From NCBI RefSeq assembly GCF_020829495.1, contig NZ_JAIVFQ010000052.1, positions 1-52,531 of the forward strand: DNA of 52,531 bases, in the 5' to 3' direction. The position numbers were made by a program, and so were the translations under genes. Shown here in pieces: positions 16,540 to 23,761 of this stretch; position 1 is the first letter of the stretch; each line of letters opens with the position of its first letter. The stretch comes from Nostoc favosum CHAB5714 (GTDB lineage Bacteria > Cyanobacteriota > Cyanobacteriia > Cyanobacteriales > Nostocaceae). The notes under the pieces were generated by a model. It was not told the DNA's origin. It saw nothing but the letters and a program-made list of their open reading frames with translations, and did no database searches.

Positions 16540-16662
16540 AAAAATTTCGCCTCATCACAGAGGTTGTACGACAAAAATAGATGCAAGTTGAGTAGACAGT
16601 ACTTAGCGGGAGCAACGCCAAGAGCAACCGTCTGTGGGGCACAGCCCCGATATAGCGCTAGT

Positions 16663-16869
16663 CTAGATTGTACTCAAGCCCAGCATTGCCCGTAGGGTGA
16701 GAGTAAGGAAGACTAGGCTGCTCACAAACAAACCCAAGATAGCGATTAAGGTGACTGGGCGCTTCAACAATGGCACTAACGGCGCAAAGGTGTTCAGAAA
16801 CAGTCCTAAGACGATAGTAATTAAGTACCGGGGGTAGCGAAAGACGTTATCCCAAAATCCGTCAAACAT
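16663..16869 (-). CDS. DUF751 family small membrane protein
   Basis: A 68-residue protein with two hydrophobic helices: the start MFDGFWDNVFRYPRYLITIV, then FAPLVPLLKRPVTLIAILGL and LTLTLRAMLGL. This matches DUF751, a family of cyanobacteria and some plastids of unknown function. It sits directly upstream of rbfA on the same strand and is likely cotranscribed. Identification is from the characteristic N-terminus. Confidence 0.88.
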   Translation of the reverse strand: MFDGFWDNVFRYPRYLITIVLGLFLNTFAPLVPLLKRPVTLIAILGLFVSSLVFLTLTLRAMLGLSTI

Positions 16870-17034
16870 CTGAATGTAAACTGCCTTGTTATATACTTAC
16901 GTTTGTTTTGATATGCTTTATCTACTCAATTGTAATCTATGCGGCTGGAAAATTAGCCAGCTAATATAAAATATACTTCGTCGGTTATATTAACTTTATT
17001 TAGTCACGATTATTTTCAGTTAAATCGCAAGTAA

Positions 17035-17892
17035 ATGGTAATTCAAATCCCCAAGGAAACTAGCCCGCGTCCATTTTTGAAGTGGGCAGGGGGTAAAAGT
17101 AGGTTGATACAGCAATATATTCCTTATTTTCCTAAAAGTTATAAAAATTACTATGAGCCATTCTTGGGTGGTGGTGCAGTTTTTTTCTATCTCCAACCAA
17201 CCGCAGCAGTTTTAACTGATATTAACGCCGAATTAATTAACACTTATTGTTGTGTTAGAGATTATGTTGAGGAATTAATTTCTCTATTGAAAGAGCATAA
17301 AATCCGACATGATAAAGATTATTACTATAGTATCCGAAACCACTCTGGTGGTACTGACATAGAAAAAGCTGCTCGTATAATTTATCTTAATAAGACTTGT
17401 TTTAATGGCCTTTATCGAGTCAATTCACAGGGTAAATTCAATGTGCCTTTAGGCAAATATGAAAATCCAAATATTTGTTCTGAGGTTTTACTAAAAGCAG
17501 CCTCAGCAGCGCTTTCTCATGCAGAAATTAAACAAGCAGATTTTACAGAAGTCTTAAATCATGCAACTAGCAGTGATGACTTTGTATTTTTTGACCCGCC
17601 ATATCATCCTATCAGTGAGACAAGCTATTTTACTGCTTATAGCCAAACTTGTTTTAGTAAAAAAGACCAAGAAGTTTTGAGAGATACTTGTGCAGAGTTA
17701 GCAAGTCGTGGTGTCAAAGTTATGGTATGTAATTCTGATAGCGAATTTATTCAAAAAATTTATACTGATATTAATTTTGAAACTTATAGAATCAAAGCAG
17801 CACGATCAATTAACTCAAACATAAAAAATAGAGGGATGATTTACGAACTCTTAATTACATCTTTTAAAGATTTTTATTTGCCCAAGCAATGA
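17035..17892 (+). CDS. DNA adenine N6-methyltransferase, D12/Dam class
   Basis: A 285-residue alpha-class adenine methyltransferase. Motifs in order: FLKWAGGK (14-21, SAM binding), YYEPFLGGGAVFF (39-51), YLNKTCFNGLYRVN (117-130) and the catalytic DPPY (187-190). This layout is that of Dam and DpnM-like enzymes, which often methylate GATC, but the specificity cannot be read from sequence. Its 3' end overlaps by 29 bp the convergent gene for a PD-(D/E)XK nuclease-like protein, suggesting the methylase half of a type II restriction-modification system. Its AT-richer codon use compared with neighbours fits horizontal acquisition. Confidence 0.93.
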   Translation: MVIQIPKETSPRPFLKWAGGKSRLIQQYIPYFPKSYKNYYEPFLGGGAVFFYLQPTAAVLTDINAELINTYCCVRDYVEELISLLKEHKIRHDKDYYYSIRNHSGGTDIEKAARIIYLNKTCFNGLYRVNSQGKFNVPLGKYENPNICSEVLLKAASAALSHAEIKQADFTEVLNHATSSDDFVFFDPPYHPISETSYFTAYSQTCFSKKDQEVLRDTCAELASRGVKVMVCNSDSEFIQKIYTDINFETYRIKAARSINSNIKNRGMIYELLITSFKDFYLPKQ

Positions 17893-18340
17893 ATCTGTCT
17901 AAACTATAAACTGCTAATAAATTATGGTTATCATTAACTCTTGCTTTTAGCCATTTGCTTGCGCCTTCTCGCATACCTTCACCGCCTAGTATGACGATAG
18001 TTGGTGCAGGGTAATAGTTCTGGATATTCATATTCAAGTAAGGAAACTTTTCATCAACTGAACCGGGGCTTTCTTGCCATTTGCACTCGAAAATTAAACC
18101 AGATGGCATTGCAGGTGAGCCAACAACATAAAAATCAACCTTCAAATCGGTATGATAAATTCCAGTTCCAATATAAATTTCTTTTCCATAACGCTTTGGC
18201 AATAAAGCAGCATTTAAAATAAATTCTTTTGGCACATAGTTCCCGACTTGGAAATAATTATGCCCAGTCAAAATTGCTTCTACATTTCTTTCTAAAATAT
18301 TCCCAGCCTTATTTGCCCGTCCGCCTTGAGTCAGAGCCAT
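17864..18340 (-). CDS. Putative type II restriction endonuclease (PD-(D/E)XK)
   Basis: A 158-residue protein (from ATG 18340, with GAGGGATTTAGG upstream; a TTG at 18358 is also possible). Nuclease-fold residues appear in order: E17 in LERNVEAIL, D69 in LKVDFYVVG, and the E85-x-K87 pair in IFECKWQ followed by ESPGSVDEKFPYL. This is the PD-(D/E)XK pattern with metal-binding D and E and catalytic K. It converges on and overlaps the adenine methylase gene by 29 bp. The restriction role is inferred from motif plus context; an orphan repair-type nuclease is possible. Confidence 0.75.
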   Translation of the reverse strand: MALTQGGRANKAGNILERNVEAILTGHNYFQVGNYVPKEFILNAALLPKRYGKEIYIGTGIYHTDLKVDFYVVGSPAMPSGLIFECKWQESPGSVDEKFPYLNMNIQNYYPAPTIVILGGEGMREGASKWLKARVNDNHNLLAVYSLDRFIAWANKNL

Positions 18341-18587
18341 CCTAAATCCCTCTGCCAAACGTCCTGCTTATTATAGGATTTCACAAAACCAGTAAAAAAG
18401 TGTCAGTTGCTTAATATGAATTTTTGATTTTGACTAAATAAGGTTGGATTAATAAGTAAAAAATCTGAAATATTTGGTACTCTTGTACTAAATAAATACA
18501 AATGTATTAATAATTTGTATAAAAAACGAGTTACTAATTGAGATAATAGTTAAAATAATGGATTTTTTGTATCGGTTCAAAGACCAA

Positions 18588-18887
18588 CTATTGCAAGCGA
18601 CTGCGCCATTTTTCTGGATCTTGGGAACAGTGGAAAACAGCGTAGATAATAATCTCCTGTTCATTAAACTCGTAAAAAACGACGTAGGGAAAACGCCTGA
18701 CTGTAGCGCGGCGATAAGTTTCATGAACAATCTGGTACGTGCTGGGGTGACGCTGAATTAAATTCAGGCAGGCATCAATAGAGCGTAGGAACTGGGCGCC
18801 TAACCCAAATTTGCGTCCCTCGTACCAGTCATAAGCTTCAATAATGTCTAGTTCTGCGGCTATAAGGATAGTTAAGTTTCTAGCTAT
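18588..18887 (-). CDS. ParE/RelE-type toxin lacking a canonical start codon
   Basis: An uninterrupted 99-codon minus-strand frame encodes a ParE-like protein: LTILIAAELDIIEAYDWYEG, then FLRSIDACLNLIQRHPSTYQ, then VRRFPYVVFYEF and CSQDPEKWRSRLQ at the end. It overlaps the end of the antitoxin gene by 8 nt as expected. No ATG, GTG or TTG exists between the upstream stop and the conserved start; where the homologous start is expected there is ATA (18887-18885). A single G-to-A change from ATG would explain this. Either the toxin is silenced or it uses ATA poorly. The coordinates take ATA as start. The body of the protein is intact. Confidence 0.75.
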   Translation of the reverse strand: MARNLTILIAAELDIIEAYDWYEGRKFGLGAQFLRSIDACLNLIQRHPSTYQIVHETYRRATVRRFPYVVFYEFNEQEIIIYAVFHCSQDPEKWRSRLQ

Positions 18888-19101
18888 GCCATTGAGAGAT
18901 TCTGGCTTTTACATCTTCCCAACTGCTACCAATGGCTGGGTTTTGTTGATATTCGGCTTTGCGACGGGCTAGCTCTTGTTTTTGCCAATCTAAAACTGGG
19001 AGTGCTGCTGGTGTAGCGGCAATCTCATCCCATAAATCTTCTACTAGTTGAAGTTTTTCCGCTCTCGAAAGACTAGAGAGTTCGGGAAATACTGGGTTCA
19101 T
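18880..19101 (-). CDS. Addiction module antitoxin (TIGR02574-like)
   Basis: A 73-residue antitoxin of the putative addiction module family: it starts NPVFPELSSLSRAEKLQLVE, continues DLWDEIAATPAALP and ends SSWEDVKARISQWHS. Such proteins have an N-terminal helical region that masks a ParE/RelE toxin. The toxin frame follows with an 8-nt overlap. If the toxin start is really lost, this antitoxin is an effective orphan that may still counter related toxins. Confidence 0.85.
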   Translation of the reverse strand: MNPVFPELSSLSRAEKLQLVEDLWDEIAATPAALPVLDWQKQELARRKAEYQQNPAIGSSWEDVKARISQWHS

Positions 19102-19217
19102 GGTCTTCTATGATTTTATTCACCTTCATTATTACACCCCGAAACCGCCATATCTATAACAACATTTCTAATAACTGGAACTTAGCTTGGATAAATTTTA
19201 GTTATTTCGTTTTGACT

Positions 19218-20438
19218 TCAACCTGTCTGTGCTTCAGTATGACCGTTGCGGATAGCCCATGCTAGTTCTAAAAGTTCAGTCCAGCGCTTTTGTAGCTGTT
19301 TGGGGGTGCATTTGATGGCTTTAGCGATCGCTTGGTCGTTTTGGCGTGCAGTTTTTAACTGTAATATTTGCTGTTGCTGTTCTGTTAGTTGATTCACAAA
19401 GATTTCCCACTGCTGGGAAGATAAACCCAACTTTTGCTCTAAACCCGCACCTAACCATTGATGTACCAATTGCCAGTGGTGTTGTTTGGCAAACTTTTCT
19501 ACGTGGTATTTAAACCGTTGTTGCAGATAATCGCGCTGACGGCTAGTTAAACCGAGAATTTGGTCAATTTCTGGGGCTGAAAGGTCTTGAAGTTTCAAGC
19601 TGAGGTAGTTCATACAGTCAGATTGGCCTTGAGAATCCAGGTATTTCATCAATTCAGTGATGACGCGATCGCGTTCTGATTCTTCTGATGGATCGAAATT
19701 AGTTTGGGCAATCATCTGCGATCGCAACTGTTGCACCGCCGAGTTACGCTGGTAAGATTCCGCTTCTTCACCCTTAGCAGACTCTACCGCCATTTCAATA
19801 TCCACGGTAGTTTCTTGCGGCTGACGACGAGCAAAGCCTTGGGCCCGCAAGATAATCAATTGCTGATTTGCACCACCAGGTAAATTGATCCGGCGTTTGG
19901 CATACTGCTCTGTAAACGCCATATATTCAGCTAATTGCAGCTGAGTACGCGGTGTGTGATCGTTAGGTAGTTCGTTTTCTCTGCGGAAAGCTTTGATAGC
20001 TTCGATATAAAATGCTTGTAAAAAATCTTCAATCAGGCTGTAACGAGCCTCAAAACCCAACTCAGAGCCGGATATAGTTACATGGCGGTAAACCATAGCA
20101 CCCAAATTGCTATGTAATTCCACGCGCCCTTGTTTTGAACCTAGTTGGTAGTAACGTAAGCACTTGTGCATCCGATGCCTTCCCAACGTAATCTGCCAGG
20201 ATTTGATTTCCCCTGATGTTTGGATACGGGAGCTTTTATCACAAATGCGTTCTACTTCTACGGCTATGCGGTTTGCTAAAGCTTCTACGCACCTGGGTGC
20301 TGCTTTCACTTGCGCTTGCATTTCCTGACACAGCAATTCAATCAAGGTTTCGCTGCTGCTGTCTGAAAATTCTTCAGTCGAAAGGTGATTATCAAAAATG
20401 GGTGTAGAGTTTGGTAGATTAACGACGTTAGATTTCAT
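19218..20438 (-). CDS. HetZ-like heterocyst differentiation protein
   Basis: The 406-residue protein resembles HetZ, a DNA-binding regulator of early heterocyst differentiation that acts with HetR and PatU3. Shared features that I recall include LIELLCQEMQAQVKAAPRCV, then SWQITLGRHRMHKCLRYYQL, RHVTISGSELG and a C-terminal helix-turn-helix-like LTSRQRDYLQQRFKYH. A second HTH-like segment (NDQAIAKAIKCTPKQLQKRW) ends the protein. The usual neighbours patU3 and hetP are absent, so this may be a paralogue rather than the canonical hetZ. The 390-bp spacer upstream probably holds its promoter. Confidence 0.7.
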   Translation of the reverse strand: MKSNVVNLPNSTPIFDNHLSTEEFSDSSSETLIELLCQEMQAQVKAAPRCVEALANRIAVEVERICDKSSRIQTSGEIKSWQITLGRHRMHKCLRYYQLGSKQGRVELHSNLGAMVYRHVTISGSELGFEARYSLIEDFLQAFYIEAIKAFRRENELPNDHTPRTQLQLAEYMAFTEQYAKRRINLPGGANQQLIILRAQGFARRQPQETTVDIEMAVESAKGEEAESYQRNSAVQQLRSQMIAQTNFDPSEESERDRVITELMKYLDSQGQSDCMNYLSLKLQDLSAPEIDQILGLTSRQRDYLQQRFKYHVEKFAKQHHWQLVHQWLGAGLEQKLGLSSQQWEIFVNQLTEQQQQILQLKTARQNDQAIAKAIKCTPKQLQKRWTELLELAWAIRNGHTEAQTG

Positions 20439-20830
20439 GACTTTTCCAGTAGTATTGCACCGTAATTACAACGCAGACACAGCAATCAAGGCCAGCCTTG
20501 GCTTACGAATCTTTAGGCATTCATCCATCAAGGCTTGCCGCATGTAATGCTCACATCTAAAGCTCATATATAAAACTGTAGGAAATACGAGAGAGTTACA
20601 GTTATGGAAATGTGTCGGTTTTTTCACAAGCCACCACATTGACGCTGGGACATAAGTACCCACCATTTTCTCAAAGTTGCCAAATCCCTTTTTGTACCAA
20701 CTGTTGCCACCATCCTGTTATTGCATCTGTGCCCGTCGTAGACATCGCCTTAAAATATGACAATTTAAAAACTGGAGTCGCTTTTATCACAATTTCCGAA
20801 ACAAAGAGGTGCGCCTGTGAAGTGTAATTT
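20439..20830. other. Spacer between the divergent ends around hetZ-like and tsaC
   Basis: About 390 bp upstream of the hetZ-like start. It has a short palindrome (CAAGG/CCTTG near 20487-20500) and otherwise nothing recognised. I looked for a HetR-type palindrome but cannot claim one. Confidence 0.45.
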
Positions 20831-21490
20831 TTATACCCATGCTGCTGCTGCTTCCCAACCTAAACCCCTCCGTATAATTGCTGCTTCGTCTCCGGTCATA
20901 TCCAAAATAGTAGATACTTCATAAGTAGGTTCTTCGCCAGTGTCTACAATTATGTCTACCAACTTGTCCAAACGGTCAAATAGCTCTACCCGCGACTGAA
21001 CAGTTTCTGGATCTATCCGAATCATGCCATTATCTGCTTCATCTGGTGGCAGATGTGCTGAAGTTGAAATAATCGGATTGCCCAAGGCTGCCAGCAGTTC
21101 CAAACACACAGTATGGTTTGGTACTCTAATTCCAGTACTTTTCCGCTTGGGGCTTTGCACCAATCGCGGTACTAATTTAGTTGCTGGGAGCAAAAACGTA
21201 TATGGCCCTGGAATCAGGCGTTTCATAATTCGATAGGCTGTGTCACTTACGAAGGCATAAGTTGCCACATTTGAAAGCGAGGGACATAAAAATGTCAGTG
21301 GTTTATCATTTGCTAGCTGTTTAATTTGCCGCACTCGTTCTACCGCCGACTTGGCATTCAAATCACAACCGATCGCATAGACTGTATCAGTAGGGTAAAG
21401 CATGACTGCGCCACTAGAAAGCGCCGACTTTATTTCCTCTATTCGGCGAACTTGAGGATTATCCGGATGAACTGAGAAAATTTTTGCCAT
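20831..21490 (-). CDS. tsaC: L-threonylcarbamoyladenylate synthase (TsaC/YrdC/Sua5 family)
   Basis: This enzyme makes threonylcarbamoyl-AMP from threonine, bicarbonate and ATP, the first step of t6A37 formation on ANN-decoding tRNAs. The YrdC fold is clear: AVMLYPTDTVYAIGCDLNA, then KPLTFLCPSLS, LIPGPYTFLLPAT, STGIRVPNH and NPIISTSAHL. ATG 21490 (MAKIFSVHPDNPQ) is the real start. The frame is open upstream to 21667, but that extension is the translation of GGGGAGT and AGATGAGGG tandem repeats into a HSPLPTP/LPH pattern. The chosen protein has 219 residues, normal for the family. Confidence 0.93.
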   Translation of the reverse strand: MAKIFSVHPDNPQVRRIEEIKSALSSGAVMLYPTDTVYAIGCDLNAKSAVERVRQIKQLANDKPLTFLCPSLSNVATYAFVSDTAYRIMKRLIPGPYTFLLPATKLVPRLVQSPKRKSTGIRVPNHTVCLELLAALGNPIISTSAHLPPDEADNGMIRIDPETVQSRVELFDRLDKLVDIIVDTGEEPTYEVSTILDMTGDEAAIIRRGLGWEAAAAWV

Positions 21491-21495
21491 AGGAT

Positions 21496-21706
21496 TGGGG
21501 AGTGGGGAGTGGGGAGTGGGGAGTGGGGAGTGGGGAGTGGGGAGTGGGGAGTGGGGAGTGGGGAGTGGGGAGTGGGGGAGATGAGGGAGATGAGGGAGAT
21601 GAGGGAGATGAGGGAGATGAGGGAGATGAGGGAGCAGGGGGAGCAGAGGAGAATAATTAATAACCAATGCCCAATGACTAATGACTAATGACTAATGACT
21701 AATGAC
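21496..21706. repeat. Three successive short tandem repeats
   Basis: Between tsaC and larC lie about eleven GGGGAGT heptamers (21497-21575), then six AGATGAGGG 9-mers (about 21576-21632), then about four TGACTAA heptamers (21675-21706). The first two are in frame with tsaC and create a false N-terminal extension. These are slippage-prone, strain-variable Nostoc repeats. Confidence 0.95.
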
Positions 21707-21715
21707 AAATTTATT

Positions 21716-23002
21716 ATGAATAAAATTGCTTATCTTCAATGTCCGACAGGAATTTCTGGTGATATGTGCCTGGGTGCTTTGGTGAGTTTGGGTGTTCCTG
21801 TGGAGTATTTAATCGGAAAACTCAATGGGTTGGGTATTGAACAGGAATATCAGTTAAGGGCGGAATTTGTCCAACGGAATGGTCAGCAGGCGACTAAAGT
21901 ACATGTGGATTTAGTACACGATCGCCACCACCACCATCACCACGACCACGAACACAGTCATGATCACACACGCCACCTGCCAGAAATAGAGCAGATGATT
22001 CTCAAAGCGGGGTTGCCATCACGGGCAGAAGCTTGGAGTTTGGCGGTATTCCGACAGCTAGCAGTAGCAGAAGGGGCGGTGCATGGTATTTCTCCTGAAA
22101 AAGTTCATTTTCATGAGGTGGGTGCTGTAGATGCGATCGTAGATATTGTGGGTACTTGCTTGGGGTTGGATTGGTTGGGAATTGAGAGCAATGAGGAAGG
22201 ATTGCCCTTACTTTATTGCTCGGCGTTCCCGACTGGTGGCGGCACTGTTCGGGCTGCACATGGTCAGATGGCAGTACCAGTACCAGCAGTATTAAAGCTG
22301 TGGGAAATGCGGGGTTGTCCAGTTTATAGCAATGGCATTGACAGAGAACTGGTGACACCAACAGGAGCTGCGATCGCTACTACTTTGGCAAGAGATTTTG
22401 GTTCACCACCTGCGATCGCTATCAAGCAGATAGGATTGGGAGCAGGAACCATAAATTTACCCATTCCCAATATTTTACGCCTTTGGGTGGGTGAAAGCGC
22501 AAATTTACAGTCAAATTTCAGCGATTCTGAAGATAGTAGCTCAAATTTAGAAACGATATCAGTACTAGAAACTCAAGTTGATGATTTAAATCCGCAAGCG
22601 ATCGGCTATGTGTTTGAGGCGTTGTTTGCTGCTGGTGCGGTGGATGTATTTACCCAAGCGATCGGCATGAAAAAGTCCCGTCCAGGGATTTTGCTGACTG
22701 TGATTTGTCATCCAGAAAATTTACTCAGTTGTGAAGCGGTTGTATTCCGCGAAACCACTACTTTGGGTATTCGGCGAACAACTCAGCAACGCGCCATTTT
22801 ACAACGAGAAATTCAACAAGTGGAAATTGAATATGGTCAAGTGCGCGTCAAGATAGCATGGAAAGGGCAATCACCAGAAAAAGTTATTGCAAATGTGCAG
22901 CCAGAATATGAAGATTGTGCAGACTTAGCTCGAAAACATAATATTCCCTGGCGCGAAATTCAACGGTTGGCGCTACAGCGTTGGTATTTAGCCAATGGCT
23001 GA
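21716..23002 (+). CDS. larC: Nickel pincer cofactor biosynthesis protein LarC
   Basis: LarC inserts nickel into the pyridinium dithiodicarboxylate intermediate to make the nickel pincer nucleotide cofactor of lactate racemase-type enzymes. Family marks: YLQCPTGISGDMCLGALVSL at the start, VHFHEVGAVDAIVDIVG, then ELVTPTGAAIATTLA and the C-terminal RRTTQQRAILQRE. A His-rich loop (DRHHHHHHDHEHSHDHTRH) around residues 73-91 probably binds nickel. ATG 21716 is chosen; an upstream in-frame ATG at 21695 lies inside the TGACTAA repeat. No larB, larE or larA is adjacent. Confidence 0.93.
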   Translation: MNKIAYLQCPTGISGDMCLGALVSLGVPVEYLIGKLNGLGIEQEYQLRAEFVQRNGQQATKVHVDLVHDRHHHHHHDHEHSHDHTRHLPEIEQMILKAGLPSRAEAWSLAVFRQLAVAEGAVHGISPEKVHFHEVGAVDAIVDIVGTCLGLDWLGIESNEEGLPLLYCSAFPTGGGTVRAAHGQMAVPVPAVLKLWEMRGCPVYSNGIDRELVTPTGAAIATTLARDFGSPPAIAIKQIGLGAGTINLPIPNILRLWVGESANLQSNFSDSEDSSSNLETISVLETQVDDLNPQAIGYVFEALFAAGAVDVFTQAIGMKKSRPGILLTVICHPENLLSCEAVVFRETTTLGIRRTTQQRAILQREIQQVEIEYGQVRVKIAWKGQSPEKVIANVQPEYEDCADLARKHNIPWREIQRLALQRWYLANG

Positions 23003-23583
23003 TACAAATTCCTTGTTCCTCGTTGGAGACTGGGAATGCCATCCTAAAGGCTTTGTCGTTACCCACATTTTTGTAACAGTCATGTCGCGCTCACCCGATA
23101 TCCCGCCCAGAACTTAAGTTCTGGGCTGATAGCTAAAGTCCACTCAAGTGGACTGAAATTTTCCCTTTTACATTAGGACTTACGCACATTCTACGAATGA
23201 TTCTCTTCTCTACGAGAGGCTACGCGTTGGCGGAAGCCGACGCACCAGAAGGCGGTTCGATAAATTAAGCTTTTTAGCAATTGTTGCGTAAGCCCTGTAC
23301 ATAAGATAGCCTTCTAGATGGCTGGAAATTTTGTATTTAGTCCTCTTGAGAGGAATGCAAGCTATTAGCCTTGGAATTTATTCCGAGGCGGGAATCGTAA
23401 CGAAGCCCAAGATTCAAAAAATCTTGGTAATGACAAGTCTAAAGGCTCCGCCTCCCCTTACACATCAATCAACCCTAATGTGTTTCGGCTTTACAAGCGT
23501 GCCTTTGATTTTCATACTTTGGGCAATGAAAAACTTTATCCCCAATCCAAATTGGAATATTCAGGAGGGAGAAAACTCACACC
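23003..23583. other. Repeat-rich non-coding gap after larC
   Basis: Holds the palindromes AGAACTTAAGTTCT and AGTCCACT/AGTGGACT (23100-23160, related to the multi-hairpin element at 5904-6070) and a miniature element (23175-23296). A rightward frame at 23331-23624 has no recognised features. Confidence 0.65.
23175..23296. mobile_element. 122-bp diverged AGGACTTACGCA element
   Basis: The left end AGGACTTACGCA is intact and the right end TGCGTAAGCCCT has one change. The interior contains a dispersed Nostoc repeat (CTACGAGAGGCTACGCGTTG). It is the same terminal family as 11857-12048 but with an unrelated interior. Confidence 0.65.
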
Positions 23584-23748
23584 TTAATAGTCATTATCAG
23601 CCACACAAATGCCTTTACATTTAATACCGTTCGTAGCGGTGCGCTGACAATGAGAACATAGAATTTTTTCGTTTTCTGTTTCTTGATTTGTCTTTAAACT
23701 AGTGCTTGCCTGTAATTTTTCTTTTTCGGTCTGGATTTTTAGAATCAT
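23584..23748 (-). CDS. Small four-cysteine (zinc-ribbon-like) protein
   Basis: A 54-residue protein with a Lys/Glu/Gln-rich N-terminal half and a C-terminal module CSHCQRTATNGIKCKGICVA. The spacing C31-x2-C34-x9-C44-x3-C48 resembles a zinc-binding ribbon or knuckle. The stop (VADNDY) follows directly. It begins 13 nt after the nnr stop codon on the same strand, so it is probably translated from the same mRNA. No clear Shine-Dalgarno. I recall similar short proteins in other cyanobacteria but know no function. Confidence 0.65.
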   Translation of the reverse strand: MILKIQTEKEKLQASTSLKTNQETENEKILCSHCQRTATNGIKCKGICVADNDY

Positions 23749-23761
23749 AGTTAAAAGCTGT

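Noticed and set aside
20439..20830. HetR-binding palindrome upstream of the hetZ-like gene
   Set aside because: No convincing long palindrome matching known HetR targets could be seen.
23331..23624. 97-residue rightward ORF
   Set aside because: Overlaps the conserved four-cysteine gene on the other strand and has no family features.
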